This document shows, piece by piece, positions 30,852 through 33,940 of a stretch of 33,940 nucleotides of DNA (the first letter of the stretch is position 1; each line of letters opens with the position of its first letter). The notes below the pieces were generated by a model. The model made no database searches. It was not told the DNA's origin and worked only from the letters and a program-made list of their open reading frames with translations. This DNA comes from Mariprofundaceae bacterium (lineage in GTDB: Bacteria; Pseudomonadota; Zetaproteobacteria; Mariprofundales; Mariprofundaceae). The stretch spans positions 1-33,940 of the forward strand of contig WFNX01000027.1 in NCBI GenBank assembly GCA_015488375.1. Reading direction: 5' to 3'. The translations under genes and the position numbers were made by a program.

Positions 30852-31682
30852 TCACTTCTGATTGCGACGACGCACGATATCGCGGCTCGACGCCTTGTTC
30901 TTGTTACGGGTCCTGTGCCCCTTGGTCGGCACGCCCCACGGCGTAACCGGATGACGACCACCGGACGTACGCCCTTCACCACCACCATGCGGGTGGTCCA
31001 CCGGGTTCATGGCCACACCACGAACATTCGGACGAATCCCCAGCCAGCGCGAACGTCCGGCCTTGCCGATCTTGCGGTTGGCATGGTCGGCATTGCCCAT
31101 CACGCCAATACTGGCCAGGCAACGCACATCAACGCGGCGGAATTCACCGGACGGCAGCTTCAATACCGCGCGTCCGCCTTCCTTACCCATCAGCTGGACG
31201 GAAGCACCGGCACTGCGTGCCATCTGCCCGCCCTTGCCGGGTTTCATTTCAACATTGTGCAACAGCGTACCCACGCGAATGCTTGCCAGCGGCAAGGCAT
31301 TGCCCGGACGGATATCGGCATCCTTGCCAGACATCACCACATCTCCCGGGCGCAGGCCCTGCGGAGCGAGGATGTAGCGCTTGTCGCCATTGGCAAAATG
31401 TACCAGGGCAATATGCGCCGTCCGGTTCGGATCGTATTCGATGCGCGCAACTTTACCTTCAATGCCGAAGTTGTCACGTTTGAAATCAACCAGACGATAC
31501 AGACGCTTGTGACCGCCGCCACGATGCGCCGAGGTCACGCGCCCCTTGTTGTTGCGACCGCCCTTCTTGCTCAGACCCTCGGTCAGGCTTTTTTCCGGCG
31601 CACCGCGATACAGTGACTTGTCCACAACGCCGACGCGGCCACGCGCTCCGTTGGTTATCGGCTTCAATACTTTCAGTGCCAT
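30852..31682 (-). CDS. rplB: 50S ribosomal protein L2
   Basis: [31 protein letters not shown]. Confidence 0.98.
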   Translation of the reverse strand: MALKVLKPITNGARGRVGVVDKSLYRGAPEKSLTEGLSKKGGRNNKGRVTSAHRGGGHKRLYRLVDFKRDNFGIEGKVARIEYDPNRTAHIALVHFANGDKRYILAPQGLRPGDVVMSGKDADIRPGNALPLASIRVGTLLHNVEMKPGKGGQMARSAGASVQLMGKEGGRAVLKLPSGEFRRVDVRCLASIGVMGNADHANRKIGKAGRSRWLGIRPNVRGVAMNPVDHPHGGGEGRTSGGRHPVTPWGVPTKGHRTRNKNKASSRDIVRRRNQK

Positions 31683-31685
31683 GAT

Positions 31686-31985
31686 TTATGCCTCTTCTGC
31701 CACGTCCAGCGTTTCGCCTTCGGCCAGTCGAACAACGGCCTTGCGATAACCGGAACGGGTTCCTGTATGAAATCCACGACGCTTCGGCTTGCCAGGCAGG
31801 TTAAGCACCTGAACCTTTTCCACCTTCACTTCAAAAATCGCCTCAACGGCAGCCTTGACCTGTGCCTTCGTGGCATCACGCGCCACACGAAAGGTGTACT
31901 GGTTGGCGGCACCGGTTGCCGTGTAGCTCTTTTCGGTCACTACCGGCTGGCGGAGAATATTAAAATGGTTGATATTCGCACTCAT
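31686..31985 (-). CDS. rplW: 50S ribosomal protein L23
   Basis: ILRQPVVTEKSYTATGAANQYTFRVARDATKAQVKAAVEAIFEVKVEKVQVLNLPGKPKRRG. Confidence 0.97.
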   Translation of the reverse strand: MSANINHFNILRQPVVTEKSYTATGAANQYTFRVARDATKAQVKAAVEAIFEVKVEKVQVLNLPGKPKRRGFHTGTRSGYRKAVVRLAEGETLDVAEEA

Positions 31986-32605
31986 GCCAGACGCTCCTCA
32001 AGTTTGTCTACCGCTGCTTCCGTCATGATCACACGATCACACTTGAGCAAATCAAACAGATTGACCTGGGCATCCAGTACGATGCGGGTGTTCGGCACGT
32101 TGCGGCCGGAAAGCTGCACCGTACGATCCTCTTCACCCAGCACAAGCAACGGCTTCGTCGCGCCCAGCTTGTCCATTACCTCAACAAATGCCTTGGTCTT
32201 CACTTCCGGCAGCTCAATCTTGTTGAGTACCACCAGACGGCCGTCACGCACCGCATCGGAAAGCACCAGGCACAATGCACGCTGACGCTCCTTGCGATTT
32301 ACGCGGCTGCTGAAATCAGATGCCGCTTTCGGGCCATGCGCCACACCACCATGCCGCCACTGTGCTGCACGGGTCGAACCCTGACGCGCACGTCCGGTTC
32401 CCTTCTGCTTCCACGGCTTTTTGCCGCCACCGGAAACTTCCGCCCGCGTTTTCGTTGAGCGGGTACCGGCACGCTGCGCCGATGCCAGCGAGGTGAACAC
32501 GCGATGCACAAAACCCGTGTCTTCTTCCAGGCCGAACACAGCCGGATTCAGTTCACGCTTGCCAACTTCCTGATTGGCCTGATCAACTACCGTAATCTGT
32601 GCCAT
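31982..32605 (-). CDS. rplD: 50S ribosomal protein L4
   Basis: TKTRAEVSGGGKKPWKQKGTGRARQGSTRAAQWRHGGVAHGP. Confidence 0.98.
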   Translation of the reverse strand: MAQITVVDQANQEVGKRELNPAVFGLEEDTGFVHRVFTSLASAQRAGTRSTKTRAEVSGGGKKPWKQKGTGRARQGSTRAAQWRHGGVAHGPKAASDFSSRVNRKERQRALCLVLSDAVRDGRLVVLNKIELPEVKTKAFVEVMDKLGATKPLLVLGEEDRTVQLSGRNVPNTRIVLDAQVNLFDLLKCDRVIMTEAAVDKLEERLA

Positions 32606-32606
32606 C

Positions 32607-33239
32607 TTATGCTCCCTTTACGGCCGGGCGAACTTCCACCAGCCCTCCGCGAGGGCCGGGTACTGCACCCTTGACCAGAATTCGGTTTGCTTCCTCATCC
32701 ACGCGAACCACTTCCAGATTCTGCGTGGTCTTGCGCACATTGCCGTAATGACCCGGCATCTTCTTGCCCGGGAATACACGGCCGGGCCACTGACACTGAC
32801 CGGTCGAACCCATCTGGCGATGAACCTTTTCCGCACCATGCGAAGCACGTCCGCCACCAAAGTTGTAGCGCTTCATTACACCGGCGAAACCACGACCCTT
32901 GGAGGTGCCGGAAACGTCGATCTTCTGACCCACTTCAAACAGCGTCGCTTTCAGTTCCTGGCCCAGCTCGAACTCATCATCGGCAGCCACACGGAATTCC
33001 TTGAGACCACCCATCACTTCCTGACCCTGCCTGGCATAATGACCCTGCACGGCACGGGATTCGCCTTTCTTGGGCGCGCCATAACCGATCTGCACGGCAT
33101 CATAGCCATCCTTTTCCGCCGTACGGCGTGCAATTACACGGCAGTCCTCAACATTCAGTACGGTAACCGGTACGGCCGATCCGTCTTCTGCGAAAATCTG
33201 CGTCATGCCCGCTTTCCGGGCGATCAATCCAACACTCAT
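32607..33239 (-). CDS. rplC: 50S ribosomal protein L3
   Basis: [30 protein letters not shown]...[57 protein letters not shown]. Confidence 0.98.
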   Translation of the reverse strand: MSVGLIARKAGMTQIFAEDGSAVPVTVLNVEDCRVIARRTAEKDGYDAVQIGYGAPKKGESRAVQGHYARQGQEVMGGLKEFRVAADDEFELGQELKATLFEVGQKIDVSGTSKGRGFAGVMKRYNFGGGRASHGAEKVHRQMGSTGQCQWPGRVFPGKKMPGHYGNVRKTTQNLEVVRVDEEANRILVKGAVPGPRGGLVEVRPAVKGA

Positions 33240-33251
33240 CTTTCGCCCCTC

Positions 33252-33560
33252 TTACAGTTTGATTTCAACGTCAACACCGGACGGCAAATCAAGTTTCATC
33301 AATGCATCCACGGTCTGCGGTGTCGGCTTGTCGATATCCAGCAGACGCTTGTGCGTGCGGATCTCAAACTGTTCGCGTGAATCCTTGTATTTATGCGGTG
33401 AACGAATCACGCAGAACTTCCGGATCCGGGTCGGAATCGGAATCGGTCCGCGCACTTCTGCACCGGTTCGTTTTGCTGTCGCCACAATGTCCGCCGCACT
33501 CTTGTCCAGAATACGATGATCAAATGCCTTGAGGCGAATGCGAATGCTCTGAGCTGCCAC
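33252..33560 (-). CDS. rpsJ: 30S ribosomal protein S10
   Basis: [72 protein letters not shown]. Confidence 0.98.
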   Translation of the reverse strand: MAAQSIRIRLKAFDHRILDKSAADIVATAKRTGAEVRGPIPIPTRIRKFCVIRSPHKYKDSREQFEIRTHKRLLDIDKPTPQTVDALMKLDLPSGVDVEIKL

Positions 33561-33577
33561 TTGCGGCCCCCTTTCGA

Positions 33578-33940
33578 TTACTTAATGATCTCGGTAACGA
33601 CGCCAGCGCCGACCGTACGGCCACCTTCGCGAATCGCGAAACGCAGCTCCTTGTCCATGGCGATCGGCGTGATCAGCTCGACTTCCATCGAGATGTTATC
33701 GCCAGGCATCACCATCTCCGTGCCTTCCGGCAACGTCACCGAACCCGTTACGTCCGTCGTACGGAAGTAAAACTGCGGACGATAGCCGTTGAAAAACGGC
33801 GTATGACGACCACCTTCTTCCTTCGTCAGAATGTACGCCTCAGCCTTGAAGTTCGTGTGCGGCGTAATCGATCCCGGCTTGGCCAGTACCTGACCACGCT
33901 CAACGTCCTCACGCTTCAGACCACGTACCAGTACGCCCAC
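33578..33940 (-). CDS. tuf: elongation factor Tu, C-terminal part (gene continues past the window)
   Basis: [66 protein letters not shown]...[11 protein letters not shown]. Confidence 0.97.
   Translation of the reverse strand: MGVLVRGLKREDVERGQVLAKPGSITPHTNFKAEAYILTKEEGGRHTPFFNGYRPQFYFRTTDVTGSVTLPEGTEMVMPGDNISMEVELITPIAMDKELRFAIREGGRTVGAGVVTEIIK

Overview
This window is a conserved bacterial housekeeping segment, probably from a proteobacterium and possibly Zetaproteobacteria-like; the lineage is inferred from gene content only. From left to right it holds: the 5' part of an ssrA tmRNA (minus strand, tag reads ANDDVELAYAA); ubiA and ubiC; rsmE; tRNA-Thr(CGT); a small unlisted His-rich lipoprotein ORF; a GT2 glycosyltransferase; recQ; hemD-hemB-hemX-hemY; a short conserved-type ORF; tRNA-Phe(GAA); a glycerate-kinase-like P-loop kinase with an extra C-terminal segment; a leaderless zinc-dependent phospholipase C/S1-P1-like protein; an overlapping degP-glutaredoxin-tlpA-ligA gene chain; rseC; nadB; acylphosphatase. 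The rest is a complete alpha-spc-S10 ribosomal protein supercluster on the minus strand (rplQ to rpsJ), ending in a partial tuf. I found no CRISPR array, prophage, transposon or clear new defence system. The most notable points are: (1) rpoA reads in frame into rplQ, because the conserved alpha C-terminal motif MELENWPP lies in another frame, consistent with a 5-nt deletion or an assembly error; (2) the unlisted 46-aa His-rich lipoprotein; (3) many Cys4 (C+) zinc-type proteins in one cluster (S4, S14, L36, L24, Adk); (4) unusual domain additions and gene neighbourhoods.
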